NCBI RefSeq assembly: GCF_000163295.1 | Contig: NZ_GG700527.1 | Location: 467,637-531,636, forward strand | Source of the DNA: Anaerococcus vaginalis ATCC 51170 | GTDB lineage: Bacteria > Bacillota > Clostridia > Tissierellales > Peptoniphilaceae | Direction of reading: 5' to 3' | DNA: 64,000 bases | Shown: piece by piece, positions 47,333 through 54,399 of the stretch | Numbering within the stretch: the stretch's first letter is position 1 | Layout: each line of letters starts with the position of its first letter | Made by a program: the position numbers and the translations under genes | Notes under the pieces: model-generated | Databases searched by the model: none | The model's input: only the letters and a program-made list of their open reading frames with translations | What the model was told of the DNA's origin: nothing

Positions 47333-47376
47333 TGTGCTTGCTATTAAAGTTATAAGCGTTAAGCGTGTATTAATAT

Positions 47377-48198
47377 TTAATTTTGATTTTTAAGTATACT
47401 TTCTATTACATTTTTAAATTCAAGTAATTCAGCAGATTTAATGTAATAACCTAAGTTAGTCATTATTGATGTTTTGCTTATTATTTTTTGTTGTGTAGGT
47501 ATATCAATAGCAATTATTTCTCCATTGGTATTAATAGTAGGACCAGCAAATAGAATACCTAAAAATATTAACCTGCTTTGTCCAATAATTATACCACCAG
47601 TTTTTTCTTTGTAACTACCCTCATTTATAATATAAATTGGAGATCCTGATGATCCAGGGAATGCTGCAATATCAGCGAGAGCAATTCCTTTTTCATTAAA
47701 ATCATATGATGGATGTGAAGAAGTATAACCCTTTCTAAAAATAGGATAATTATTTATTTTATCCCATAGTCCTATGGGATATCCTACCATTACTATTTCC
47801 TCTAAAGCAGAAAGATTACTTGTGACTTCTTCATTGGGAATCAAATCTTCCTCGGCCGGTATATAATATACACTTTTACCAGTACGTGCTTTTACTTCTT
47901 CAAAAACTTGGTTCATAAATGAAAAACATAGATCTTTATTCGAGTGGAATATCCAATTTGTTTCTAATGTAATAGGATAACTTTCTATAGTCTCGTTATC
48001 CTTTCCTTCTCTTAGATGTAAGAAAAAAGTGACGGTTTCTGATTGATTGTAGTTTACTACGTGTTTATTTGTTACTAAAATTGGTACATAACTATTTCCA
48101 AATATAAAATTGAAGAAAAATCCTGTACCAGAACCTTCTTTAGTTTCTAATCTTACAGTGTTGAACATAAGTTGTTCAGATATATTTACTGGTATCAT
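47377..48198 (-). CDS. Cytosolic trypsin-like (S1-fold) serine protease
   Basis: This 273-residue protein shows the full trypsin-type triad: His46 in LVTNKHVV, Asp89 in HSNKDLCF and Ser184 in PGSSGSPIY. There is no signal peptide or membrane helix, so it should act in the cytosol. The start is the ATG at 48198 with GGAGGG five bases upstream; an in-frame ATG 57 bases earlier lacks a ribosome site. It stands alone between the mobilization genes and the integrase module. Similar stand-alone proteases occur in accessory islands, sometimes with defence functions; no partner is visible here. Confidence 0.78.
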   Translation of the reverse strand: MIPVNISEQLMFNTVRLETKEGSGTGFFFNFIFGNSYVPILVTNKHVVNYNQSETVTFFLHLREGKDNETIESYPITLETNWIFHSNKDLCFSFMNQVFEEVKARTGKSVYYIPAEEDLIPNEEVTSNLSALEEIVMVGYPIGLWDKINNYPIFRKGYTSSHPSYDFNEKGIALADIAAFPGSSGSPIYIINEGSYKEKTGGIIIGQSRLIFLGILFAGPTINTNGEIIAIDIPTQQKIISKTSIMTNLGYYIKSAELLEFKNVIESILKNQN

Positions 48199-48255
48199 AA
48201 GTCCCTCCATGTATGAATTGCATTCTACCTTTTCAAACACTGAAATACTAATCAA

Positions 48256-48919
48256 GAATACAATTAAGGATTTATCATCATACTTTTTGTTATTGGTAAT
48301 TGATGATAAGTTTGATCTATTATATTAAAAGCTATAATGTTGATTTTAATAAAAGCTTGTGCCAACCATAAGGCATTTGATAATTTTATTATATCAATTT
48401 ATATTGAAAAAATCTCCTAATGATATTTCTTATTCTATCTTTTATCTTACTAATATGCATTAGTAATATCTAAATTAGTTACATCTTTATCTCCAATATA
48501 AATTTTGTTAACGTGAATTATTACCATAGACTTTGCTTTTAATACTACTAACTATACTTAATCCTTTCTTATAATCATTTTTATAAATTCGATTTTTAAA
48601 CTCATTGTTTTATTCTAAAAGCTAATTACAATCGTATTTCATATATTCAGATATTTTTGAAAAGCTCGGTATCTATCAGTATATTTTTCTATCTTTATTA
48701 TAACATTTTTATTACTTTATCTATCATATTTACCCATGATACAAAACAGTAATTGCTTATAAAAATATGCACAAAAGTTAGCAGAATTATAAATTTATTT
48801 AAGTTATACTATACTTTAAAAGACAAGAAACTTAGTTTCGCATTTATTCTCACCAAGTGAAAATAATCTAGTGAGGATAAGGTCTTTATAAATTCAGAAA
48901 AAAGGAAAGGACTTACTTT
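48256..48919. other. Gene-free AT-rich stretch before the second control module
   Basis: No credible gene is seen in this stretch. It should hold the promoter of the minus-strand protease gene at its left end. Near 48849-48875 the sequence CTCACCAAGTGAAAATAAT followed by a GTGAG box resembles part of the GCCA/TGGC operator at 35498, but the boxes are changed. The promoter of the leader peptide at 48920 must lie at the right end. Confidence 0.5.
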
Positions 48920-48991
48920 ATGAAAATAACAATAATGGATCTAAGTAAATATTCCTTTTTCTATAATTTACTATGGTTATCATCAAGATAA
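48920..48991 (+). CDS. 23-residue leader peptide, copy 2
   Basis: A short frame behind AGGAAAGG encodes 23 residues rich in aromatic and hydrophobic amino acids (ending LLWLSSR) and stops at AGA-TAA-CTC, as does copy 1 at 29206. It lies 53 bases before the conserved attenuator hairpin. Its position is preserved and its sequence is not, as in leader-controlled attenuation. Confidence 0.5.
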   Translation: MKITIMDLSKYSFFYNLLWLSSR

Positions 48992-49044
48992 CTCTGATGA
49001 AAAATTAAATATTATCAACACTAGAAAGGGTTTCTTTCATTTTA

Positions 49045-49084
49045 GAGGACTAACCATGCCCAAGAGCAGGAGTCCTCCTTTTTT
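49045..49084 (+). terminator. Attenuator-like terminator, copy 2
   Basis: GAGGACT (49045-49051) and AGTCCTC (49071-49077) with the same loop as copy 1, followed by CTTTTTT. A smaller hairpin GAAAG/CTTTC lies just upstream in both copies and could compete with it. Confidence 0.7.
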
Positions 49085-49126
49085 GTCTAAAAACAAAAAG
49101 ACAAAAAAAGAATGGAGGAAACATTT

Positions 49127-49537
49127 ATGACAAAAGAATATTATCTTTATGTCGGTGGACAAAAAATCAAAGTAAGCAAGCAGATATACAAAGTCTACTG
49201 GCAAGAAAGTGAACATGAAAAATATTTAGAGCAGGTGGACAAGAAAAACCACTTGCTCTTTTTTTCGTCTCTAAATCACGATGGGAATTTTGAAGATAAT
49301 CTAGAAGATAAAAATGTTGATGTAGAAAAGGTAGTAGCTACACAAATGATGATTGAAGCACTAAGAAACGCTATGTCAAAGTTAAATGAGGATGAACGGG
49401 AAATAATTGAAAGATTATATTTCAATGATGAAACACTTCGTGCAGTAGCAAAGACTCAAAATATATCACATCCTGCTTTAATAAAAAGACGAGATAAGAT
49501 TTTAGAAAAACTAAAGAAATTTATAGAAGAAATATAA
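49127..49537 (+). CDS. Sigma-70 region 4-like regulator (Tn916 orf7-like), copy 2
   Basis: This 136-residue protein is almost the same as the one at 29411. It keeps the N-terminal YYLYVGGQKIKVS block and the sigma region 4-like helix-turn-helix. The ATG at 49127 follows GGAGG; a reading from 49112 would start inside the ribosome site. Here it precedes xis and int, the same order as orf7-xis-int in Tn916, where the protein takes part in switching on excision genes. Confidence 0.82.
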   Translation: MTKEYYLYVGGQKIKVSKQIYKVYWQESEHEKYLEQVDKKNHLLFFSSLNHDGNFEDNLEDKNVDVEKVVATQMMIEALRNAMSKLNEDEREIIERLYFNDETLRAVAKTQNISHPALIKRRDKILEKLKKFIEEI

Positions 49538-49550
49538 TTTCTGGTTACCA

Positions 49551-49600
49551 AAGAGGGCAAATTTTCCTTTATAAAGTGAGGGGAGTTTTGTCCTCTTTCT
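49551..49600 (+). terminator. Terminator after sigma-like gene, copy 2
   Basis: AAGAGGGCAAATTTTCC pairs imperfectly with GAGGGGAGTTTTGTCCTCTT, as in copy 1. Changes in the right arm keep most of the pairing. Confidence 0.68.
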
Positions 49601-49625
49601 ATTTTAAAAGAAATTTAAACAATAT

Positions 49626-49926
49626 TTGAACCTTAACAATTGAATAGACCAAGACAAGACATTAATCATTTTTGGAGCGTAATAACCTATCCGCCAAGAT
49701 CTTTCTGCTGAAAAATTCGGCAAAACAAGTACTGCTAAGCTAAAAGCAAGGGAAGAAGAAAGGGAGCGATAAGTAAGAGTTTGAATATAGGGAGGGATAC
49801 CCTATCCGCTAAGAAGAAAATGAGGATAATGATACTTCTAAGGTTGAAGCCGGCTCATCCTGAACAGAGGCGGAGGTGAGATTCCTATGTTGCTAATCCA
49901 AGGCACTTGTCAATGTCAAAAAACTT
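49626..49926 (+). ncRNA. Putative structured non-coding RNA, copy 2
   Basis: This 301-base counterpart of 29910-30207 shares the same ordered blocks. It includes a perfect local hairpin, ATAGGG/CCCTAT (about 49787-49805), in a part that differs between the copies, while the 3' core (GATAATGATACTTCTA to TGTCAATGTCAAAAAACTT) is nearly fixed. It lies between the sigma-like gene and xis. The role is unknown: it could be a stable RNA, an antiterminator of the xis-int transcript, or a DNA site. Confidence 0.5.
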
Positions 49927-49971
49927 TAAAATTTTAAAATTAATATTTTTAATACACTATTTGGAGGATTT

Positions 49972-50181
49972 ATGATTAATGAAAATATAAAAGGAGTTCG
50001 TGTTTCTGAAAAAGCATTTTTAACGTTAAAAGAAGCATCTGAATATTTTAATATTGGTCAAGATAAAGTTAGACAATTAACGGATGAAGATGATTGCAAT
50101 TTTGTATTATTTAATGGTAGTAAGCGTCTTATTAAGAAAAAATTAATGGAAGAATATTTGAATAGACAATTTTCCATCTAG
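49972..50181 (+). CDS. xis: Excisionase, Tn916 family
   Basis: This 69-residue protein has a MerR-like winged-helix DNA-binding pattern (FLTLKEASEYFNIGQDKVRQL ... LIKKKLMEEYLNRQ), matching Tn916-type Xis in size and place. Xis bends the ends of the element and directs the integrase to excision. A TTGGAGG site lies upstream. The integrase follows after a hairpin. Confidence 0.88.
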   Translation: MINENIKGVRVSEKAFLTLKEASEYFNIGQDKVRQLTDEDDCNFVLFNGSKRLIKKKLMEEYLNRQFSI

Positions 50182-50200
50182 ATATGGAATTGTATAAAAA

Positions 50201-50238
50201 ACACGCATAATGCGGTATAATAATTATAGCGTGTTCTT
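50201..50238 (+). terminator. Hairpin between xis and int
   Basis: ACACGC (50201-50206) and GCGTGT (50229-50234) form a 6-bp stem followed by TCTTTT. A TATAAT-like box lies in the loop, so it may combine partial termination with a separate int promoter. Confidence 0.5.
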
Positions 50239-50258
50239 TTATCAAAAGGAGAATTTTT

Positions 50259-51494
50259 ATGGTAAAAAGACGCAAAGATAGTAAAGGGGTTGTTTTAAAA
50301 GACGGTGAATATCAAAGGTCAAATGGCACTTATGAATTTAAGTGGCAAGACAAAATAGGTCGTAGAAAATCTATCTATGCGAAAACTCTAAAAGAATTAA
50401 GAGAAAAGGAATTAGATATTTTACGCAATACTATAGATGGAATTAATAACGAAGGAAGTAGTTTATCTGTAAATGATATTTTTAATCTATGGACGAAGGT
50501 TAAAAGAGGATTAAAAGATAATACCTTTAAAAATTACATCTATATGTATAAACAATTTGTAGAACCGACTTTTGGTCGTATTAAACTATCTGATATTAAA
50601 AGATCTGATGTTAGAAGTTTTTATAACAGATTAAAGGAAGATCAGGGATTGATGGTTTCTACCATAGATTGTGTTCATACTGTCTTACATCAGGTGTTAG
50701 AATTAGCAGTGGATGACGAATATATAAGGTTTAATCCATCTGACAATGCTTTGAAGGAATTAAAAGTAGCTTATCGAAATGAATCTCCGAAGAAAAAAGC
50801 CATGACATTAGAAGAACAGATGCTATTTGAAGAATACTTATCTAATAGTGACGAATATAAAAAATGGTATCCAATATTCATTGTTATGCTTTGGACAGGA
50901 ATGAGAGTTGGAGAAGTCACAGGATTGCAATGGGACGATCTAGATTTTGATAATGGTCTTATAAATGTAAATAGGACTTTGGTATATTATAGTAAAGGTA
51001 AAGGATTAAACAATAGATATGCTATTAATACACCGAAGACAGCATCGGGTAAGCGAAGTATTCCTATGGTTCAAAAAGTAAAAGATGCTTTTCTTATGGA
51101 AAGAGAGTTACAAAAGACTTTTGGAATCAAATGTTGTGATTCAATCGATGGATTTAAAGACTTTGTATTTTTAAATAGATTCGGAAAGGTTCACAATAAT
51201 GGAACACTTAATAAAGCTTTGAGAAGAATTGTTAGAGATTGCAATTTAAGTATAATGGATAAAAATAAATCGAACTCTAATGATATTCTATTAGTTCCAC
51301 ATTTAAGCAATCACATTTTCAGACACACCTTTACTACAAGGCTTAATGAACAAAATATAAATACAAAAGCAATGCAGTCTATTCTAGGTCATTCTGATAT
51401 TACTACAACAATGGATATATATGTAGATGCAACAGAAGATTTTAAAATAGAACAGATGGGAGAATTTGAAAAAGCGATGAAATTTATATTTTAG
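50259..51494 (+). CDS. int: Tyrosine integrase, Tn916 family
   Basis: This 411-residue recombinase has an N-terminal arm-binding domain (about 1-70), a core-binding domain and a catalytic domain with the first arginine in WTGMRVGE, the H-x-x-R motif in NHIFRHTF, the late histidine in LGHSD and the nucleophile tyrosine in TMDIYVDA. Length and order match Tn916 Int. An AAAGGAG site precedes the ATG. Arm-type repeats follow its stop codon, so this marks the right end of an integrated element. Confidence 0.93.
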   Translation: MVKRRKDSKGVVLKDGEYQRSNGTYEFKWQDKIGRRKSIYAKTLKELREKELDILRNTIDGINNEGSSLSVNDIFNLWTKVKRGLKDNTFKNYIYMYKQFVEPTFGRIKLSDIKRSDVRSFYNRLKEDQGLMVSTIDCVHTVLHQVLELAVDDEYIRFNPSDNALKELKVAYRNESPKKKAMTLEEQMLFEEYLSNSDEYKKWYPIFIVMLWTGMRVGEVTGLQWDDLDFDNGLINVNRTLVYYSKGKGLNNRYAINTPKTASGKRSIPMVQKVKDAFLMERELQKTFGIKCCDSIDGFKDFVFLNRFGKVHNNGTLNKALRRIVRDCNLSIMDKNKSNSNDILLVPHLSNHIFRHTFTTRLNEQNINTKAMQSILGHSDITTTMDIYVDATEDFKIEQMGEFEKAMKFIF

Positions 51495-51498
51495 GATT

Positions 51499-51577
51499 TA
51501 CGACAGCTTACGACAAATTTACGACAATTTGCTAGAAATCTATAGGCACTTATAGAGAGTTAGCAAATTGTCGTAAA
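51499..51577. repeat. Integrase arm-site repeats (DR2-like) at the element end
   Basis: TTACGACA occurs three times as direct repeats (51499, 51509, 51520) and once inverted (51569-51576). In addition TTTACGACAATTTGCTA (51519-51535) and its exact reverse complement (51561-51577) form a 17-bp inverted repeat. Tn916 has DR-2 repeats in this place that the integrase N-terminal domain binds. The core crossover site should lie just to the right. Confidence 0.75.
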
Positions 51578-51650
51578 TGGAGAAGTACCATAAAATAGAC
51601 TTTTATAGAGATTTAGACAATTATCTAAGGTAGAGGGGATTTTCCCAACA

Positions 51651-52106
51651 ATGAAGCCAATAGGAAAAGAAAAAGCAGAAAATGAAATCTCATCAAATGA
51701 AAATTATGGAAAAATTGCTACAGAAAAAATTGACTTATCAAAAATAAAAGTTGAACCACTATTTGAAGATTATGTAGATTTTGAAACTTTCTCAAAATCT
51801 GATTTTAGAGCTGTGAAAGTTAAAAATTGCGAAGAAGTTCCAAAATCAAAAAAACTTTTGAAATTTACATTAGATGATGGTTCTGAAAAAGAAAGAGTTA
51901 TTTTATCTGGTATTAAGGATTATTACAGCGCAGAGAGCTTAATTGGAAAGACACTGCTTGCAATTTGTAATCTTCCTCCACGTAAGATGATGGGAATCGA
52001 CTCAGAAGGTATGATTATATCTGCAATTTGTGAGTACGATGGAGAAGAAAAACTTAACTTGATAATGCTTGATAATAATATTCCAGCAGGATCAAAATTA
52101 TATTAA
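51651..52106 (+). CDS. tRNA-binding OB-fold domain, methionyl-tRNA synthetase C-terminus-like
   Basis: This 151-residue product is mainly a tRNA-binding EMAP/OB-fold domain (FSKSDFRAVKVKNCEEVP, KSKKLLKFTLDD, ILSGIKDYY, LPPRKMMGIDSEGMII), as in the C-terminal dimer domain of MetRS. The frame extends upstream without a stop to 51609 and reads VEGIFPTMKPIG there, resembling the linker of full-length MetRS. There is no good ribosome site at 51651. It may be the cut-off 3' end of a metG gene split by the mobile element, or a free-standing MetRS-beta-like protein. Confidence 0.65.
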   Translation: MKPIGKEKAENEISSNENYGKIATEKIDLSKIKVEPLFEDYVDFETFSKSDFRAVKVKNCEEVPKSKKLLKFTLDDGSEKERVILSGIKDYYSAESLIGKTLLAICNLPPRKMMGIDSEGMIISAICEYDGEEKLNLIMLDNNIPAGSKLY

Positions 52107-52124
52107 AAGAACACGCTAATTATG

Positions 52125-52158
52125 AAACTGGGGTTTGTTATGAATCCCAGTTTAATTT
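52125..52158 (+). terminator. Terminator after MetRS-like domain
   Basis: AAACTGGG (52125-52132) and CCCAGTTT (52146-52153) form a perfect 8-bp stem followed by AATTTTT. Confidence 0.82.
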
Positions 52159-52239
52159 TTATAATTGGATCAATAGAATTATTAAGATATACAATAAAAT
52201 CAATTTAAAGAAAAACAAATATTAGATAATCACTTGCTA

Positions 52240-52409
52240 TATATGGACCTGAACCCCAAAATCCGGAATACGGATGGAGGGGTTTTTGTATGCCAGAATA
52301 CACAAAAGAATTTAAGGTAAAACTAGTAAAGGAATATGTGTCTTGCGATTTGGAACGGCTTGATAGGACTATCTCAATAAATACTCACGCAAGCACAAGT
52401 ATAAAATAG
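52240..52409 (+). pseudogene. IS3-family insertion sequence remnant (orfA start and left end)
   Basis: TGGACCTGAACCCCAAAATC at about 52244 resembles the left inverted repeat of IS150-like elements. It is followed by a ribosome site and a 39-codon frame from 52290 that begins MPEYTKEFKVKLVKEYV, the usual start of IS3-family OrfA, and then loses similarity and stops. The rest of the element is absent. Confidence 0.7.
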
Positions 52410-52478
52410 GCTAAAGTGACTTATTAGCCATTTATGATATAATATATCTTAACAATAAAACGGATAAGGGGTAATAAT

Positions 52479-52700
52479 ATGGCAATTTCTTATAAACCAT
52501 TATGGCACTTATTAGTAGAAAGAGAAATGAACAAAGAAGACTTAAAAAGAGCTGCAAACATAACAAGCAACATAGTTTCAAGAATGAGCAAAAACTCTTA
52601 TGTGAACTTAGAGTCATTAGAAAAGATTTGCTTGGCGTTGGATTGCAAAATTGAAGATGTTATCGAGATTAGCAAATCAATACAATCACAAGAGGATTAA
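52479..52700 (+). CDS. Small Cro/CI (XRE, YozG-type) HTH regulator
   Basis: This 73-residue helix-turn-helix protein (WHLLVEREMNKEDLKRAANI, later LESLEKICLALDCKIEDVIEI) is of the short Xre type that often sits next to restriction, toxin or mobile genes. A TATAAT box at about 52437 provides a promoter, and GGATAAGGGG serves as ribosome site. It precedes by three bases a methylase remnant and was probably its regulator. Confidence 0.83.
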   Translation: MAISYKPLWHLLVEREMNKEDLKRAANITSNIVSRMSKNSYVNLESLEKICLALDCKIEDVIEISKSIQSQED

Positions 52701-52703
52701 AGA

Positions 52704-52865
52704 ATGAGTAGACAAGCTAGTAATAAAAATTTAAAAAAAGCAAGTAAAAACAAAAATGACGAATTCTATACTCAACTTGTTGATATAGAAAGAGAGTTGA
52801 AATATTATAAGGCTCATTTTAGATATAAAGCGGTTTATTATTATCATTATAATTTTGGCTCTTGA
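52704..52865 (+). pseudogene. EcoRI-like adenine methyltransferase, N-terminal remnant
   Basis: A 53-codon frame starts MSRQASNKNLKKASKNKNDE and goes on FYTQLVDIERELKYYKAHF, the typical opening of EcoRI-type adenine-specific DNA methyltransferases. Homology is then lost and a stop follows. The next 120 bases hold no recognisable continuation. The gene once formed a unit with the preceding HTH regulator. Confidence 0.65.
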
Positions 52866-52987
52866 TAGGACTATAAAACTTGGTAACGATTCAATTGAAT
52901 TTTCCAATGATGATAAATGATTAATTGTATTTAATCTTGCCACTTTTGATCCATCATAACCAAATTCATTAAAATGGCGATATTAAT

Positions 52988-53033
52988 CTCGCCAACATTG
53001 ACTTATATACGCCAATTGTGCTATAATGGCGAG
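52988..53033 (+). promoter_or_regulatory. Fic promoter with triple GCCA/TGGC repeat, copy 2
   Basis: CTCGCCAAC, 11 bases, TACGCCAA, 10 bases, ATGGCGAG, with the same boxes and spacing as at 35498. Here a promoter is interleaved: TTGACT just after the first box and TATAAT overlapping the last one, 18 bases apart. A repressor bound to the boxes would cover the whole promoter. Confidence 0.68.
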
Positions 53034-53049
53034 AAAGGTGGTGGATTAC

Positions 53050-54093
53050 ATGAGAGAGTTTAATTATGCAAAATTACTTAATTTAAATATACCAGCAAAT
53101 ATGTATGATCTAATATCAAAAATATATGAGTATAAAGGCAAACAGGAATTATATGTGGTTAATTTCCCAGATATACTTGAAAAAATGGTAGAAGTTGCTA
53201 AGATCCAATCAACAAAATCATCAAATGCAATTGAAGGAATTTCTACAAATGATAGTAGGTTAGAAGAATTGATGAAGAAAAAAAGCCAACCAAGAAATAG
53301 AAATGAAGAAGAAATATATGGCTATAGACAAGTACTAGATATCATACATGAAAATTATGAAAACATTGAATTTACAAAAAATAATATTTTGACCTTGCAC
53401 AATAAACTATATTCTTTCTCTGGTCATAGTCATAAGGGCAAATTTAAGGGCATAGATAATAGTATAGTTGAAACAAATGCACTTGGTGAAAAAAGAATAA
53501 GATTTCAGCCTGTATCAGCTTTTGAAACAGAATCTTATATAGATAAAATGATTAGTGCTTATGATGATGCTATAAGCCAAAAAATACCACCATTGCTTTT
53601 AATTCCAGTGGTAATTCATGATTTTTTGTGCATCCATCCTTTTTTTGATGGAAATGGGAGAATGTCAAGGCTTATAACACTTTTGCTTCTTTACAAAAAT
53701 GGTTTTTTTGTAGGAAAATATATTTCATTAGAAATGTTAATAGAAGATACTAAAGATTCGTATTATGAAGAATTACAAGCGTCAAGTGAAAATTGGCATT
53801 CTGGAAATAATGATGAGTTGCCATTTATAAAATATACCTTATCTGTAATCTACAAGGCATATAGTGAATGTGATGAGAGATTTAAGATAATTGGGGAGAA
53901 ATCTTTGACATCTGCAGAAAGAGTGATGAAGGTATTTGAAAACTCCTTAGAGGCTCTATCCAAATCTGACATTGTTATACTTTGTCCAGATATTTCAAAG
54001 AGAACTATTGAGAGAGCATTAAAAGAACTAAGAGATGGAGGATTAATTAAACAAATAGGAAGTGGAAGATCGACTAAGTATATAAAAGCCTAA
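53050..54093 (+). CDS. Fic-family protein with inhibitory motif and C-terminal winged helix
   Basis: This 347-residue protein carries the Fic core HPFFDGNGRMSR, needed for AMP (or other nucleotide) transfer to target hydroxyls. An upstream helix SSNAIEG matches the (S/T)xxxE(G/N) auto-inhibitory motif, so it is a self-inhibited class II Fic protein. The last 60 residues form a winged helix-turn-helix (DISKRTIERALKELRDGGLI), which suggests DNA binding. The ATG at 53050 is downstream of GGTGG; an in-frame ATG at 53026 lies within the promoter's -10 box and cannot be used from it. Target unknown. Confidence 0.87.
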   Translation: MREFNYAKLLNLNIPANMYDLISKIYEYKGKQELYVVNFPDILEKMVEVAKIQSTKSSNAIEGISTNDSRLEELMKKKSQPRNRNEEEIYGYRQVLDIIHENYENIEFTKNNILTLHNKLYSFSGHSHKGKFKGIDNSIVETNALGEKRIRFQPVSAFETESYIDKMISAYDDAISQKIPPLLLIPVVIHDFLCIHPFFDGNGRMSRLITLLLLYKNGFFVGKYISLEMLIEDTKDSYYEELQASSENWHSGNNDELPFIKYTLSVIYKAYSECDERFKIIGEKSLTSAERVMKVFENSLEALSKSDIVILCPDISKRTIERALKELRDGGLIKQIGSGRSTKYIKA

Positions 54094-54100
54094 GATTATT

Positions 54101-54128
54101 AGCATCTACAAGAGTGGGTGCTTTTTTC
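54101..54128 (+). terminator. Terminator after fic
   Basis: AGCATC and GGTGCT (one G-U pair) flank a 10-base loop and are followed by TTTTTT, right after the fic stop. The 270 bases that follow hold no gene I can support. Confidence 0.65.
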
Positions 54129-54399
54129 ATACTTAGGTTTAGGAAGTGGTAACACAAACAATTTAAATAAAATATTCAAATCTTTTTATTAAGAATAATA
54201 GCAGGACTTGTAATAATGCCATTGCAATAGCTATGGCTTGTGAAGATTATGGTACGAGTTTCGTATTCGTTAATATGAAATTTAAAGACCAATTAAAATA
54301 ATATTACTGATTGTTATTCAAAAAATAGTTAAAAATTATGTTGTTTTTATAGTTTTGTTATATTTACCTCTTATAATAGAATCATCAAAGGAGGAAATT

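Larger units (their letters stand above)
49001..49602 (+). repeat. Long direct repeat, copy 2
   Basis: Second copy of the segment at 29285-29886, in the same orientation. Attenuator, sigma-like gene and terminator are nearly the same; scattered substitutions (for example several in the gene's second half) show they are diverged paralogues and not a recent duplication. Confidence 0.85.

Noticed and set aside
48849..48876. A possible third copy of the GCCA/TGGC triple operator.
   Set aside because: Only the centre (AGTGAAAATAAT) matches well; the outer boxes are CTCACCA and GTGAG instead of CTCGCCA and TGGCGAG, and the first box is absent.
54209..54301. A 30-codon open stretch after the fic terminator.
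   Set aside because: It has no start codon with a ribosome site and I recognise no family. It may be a gene remnant, but the evidence is too weak for a feature.
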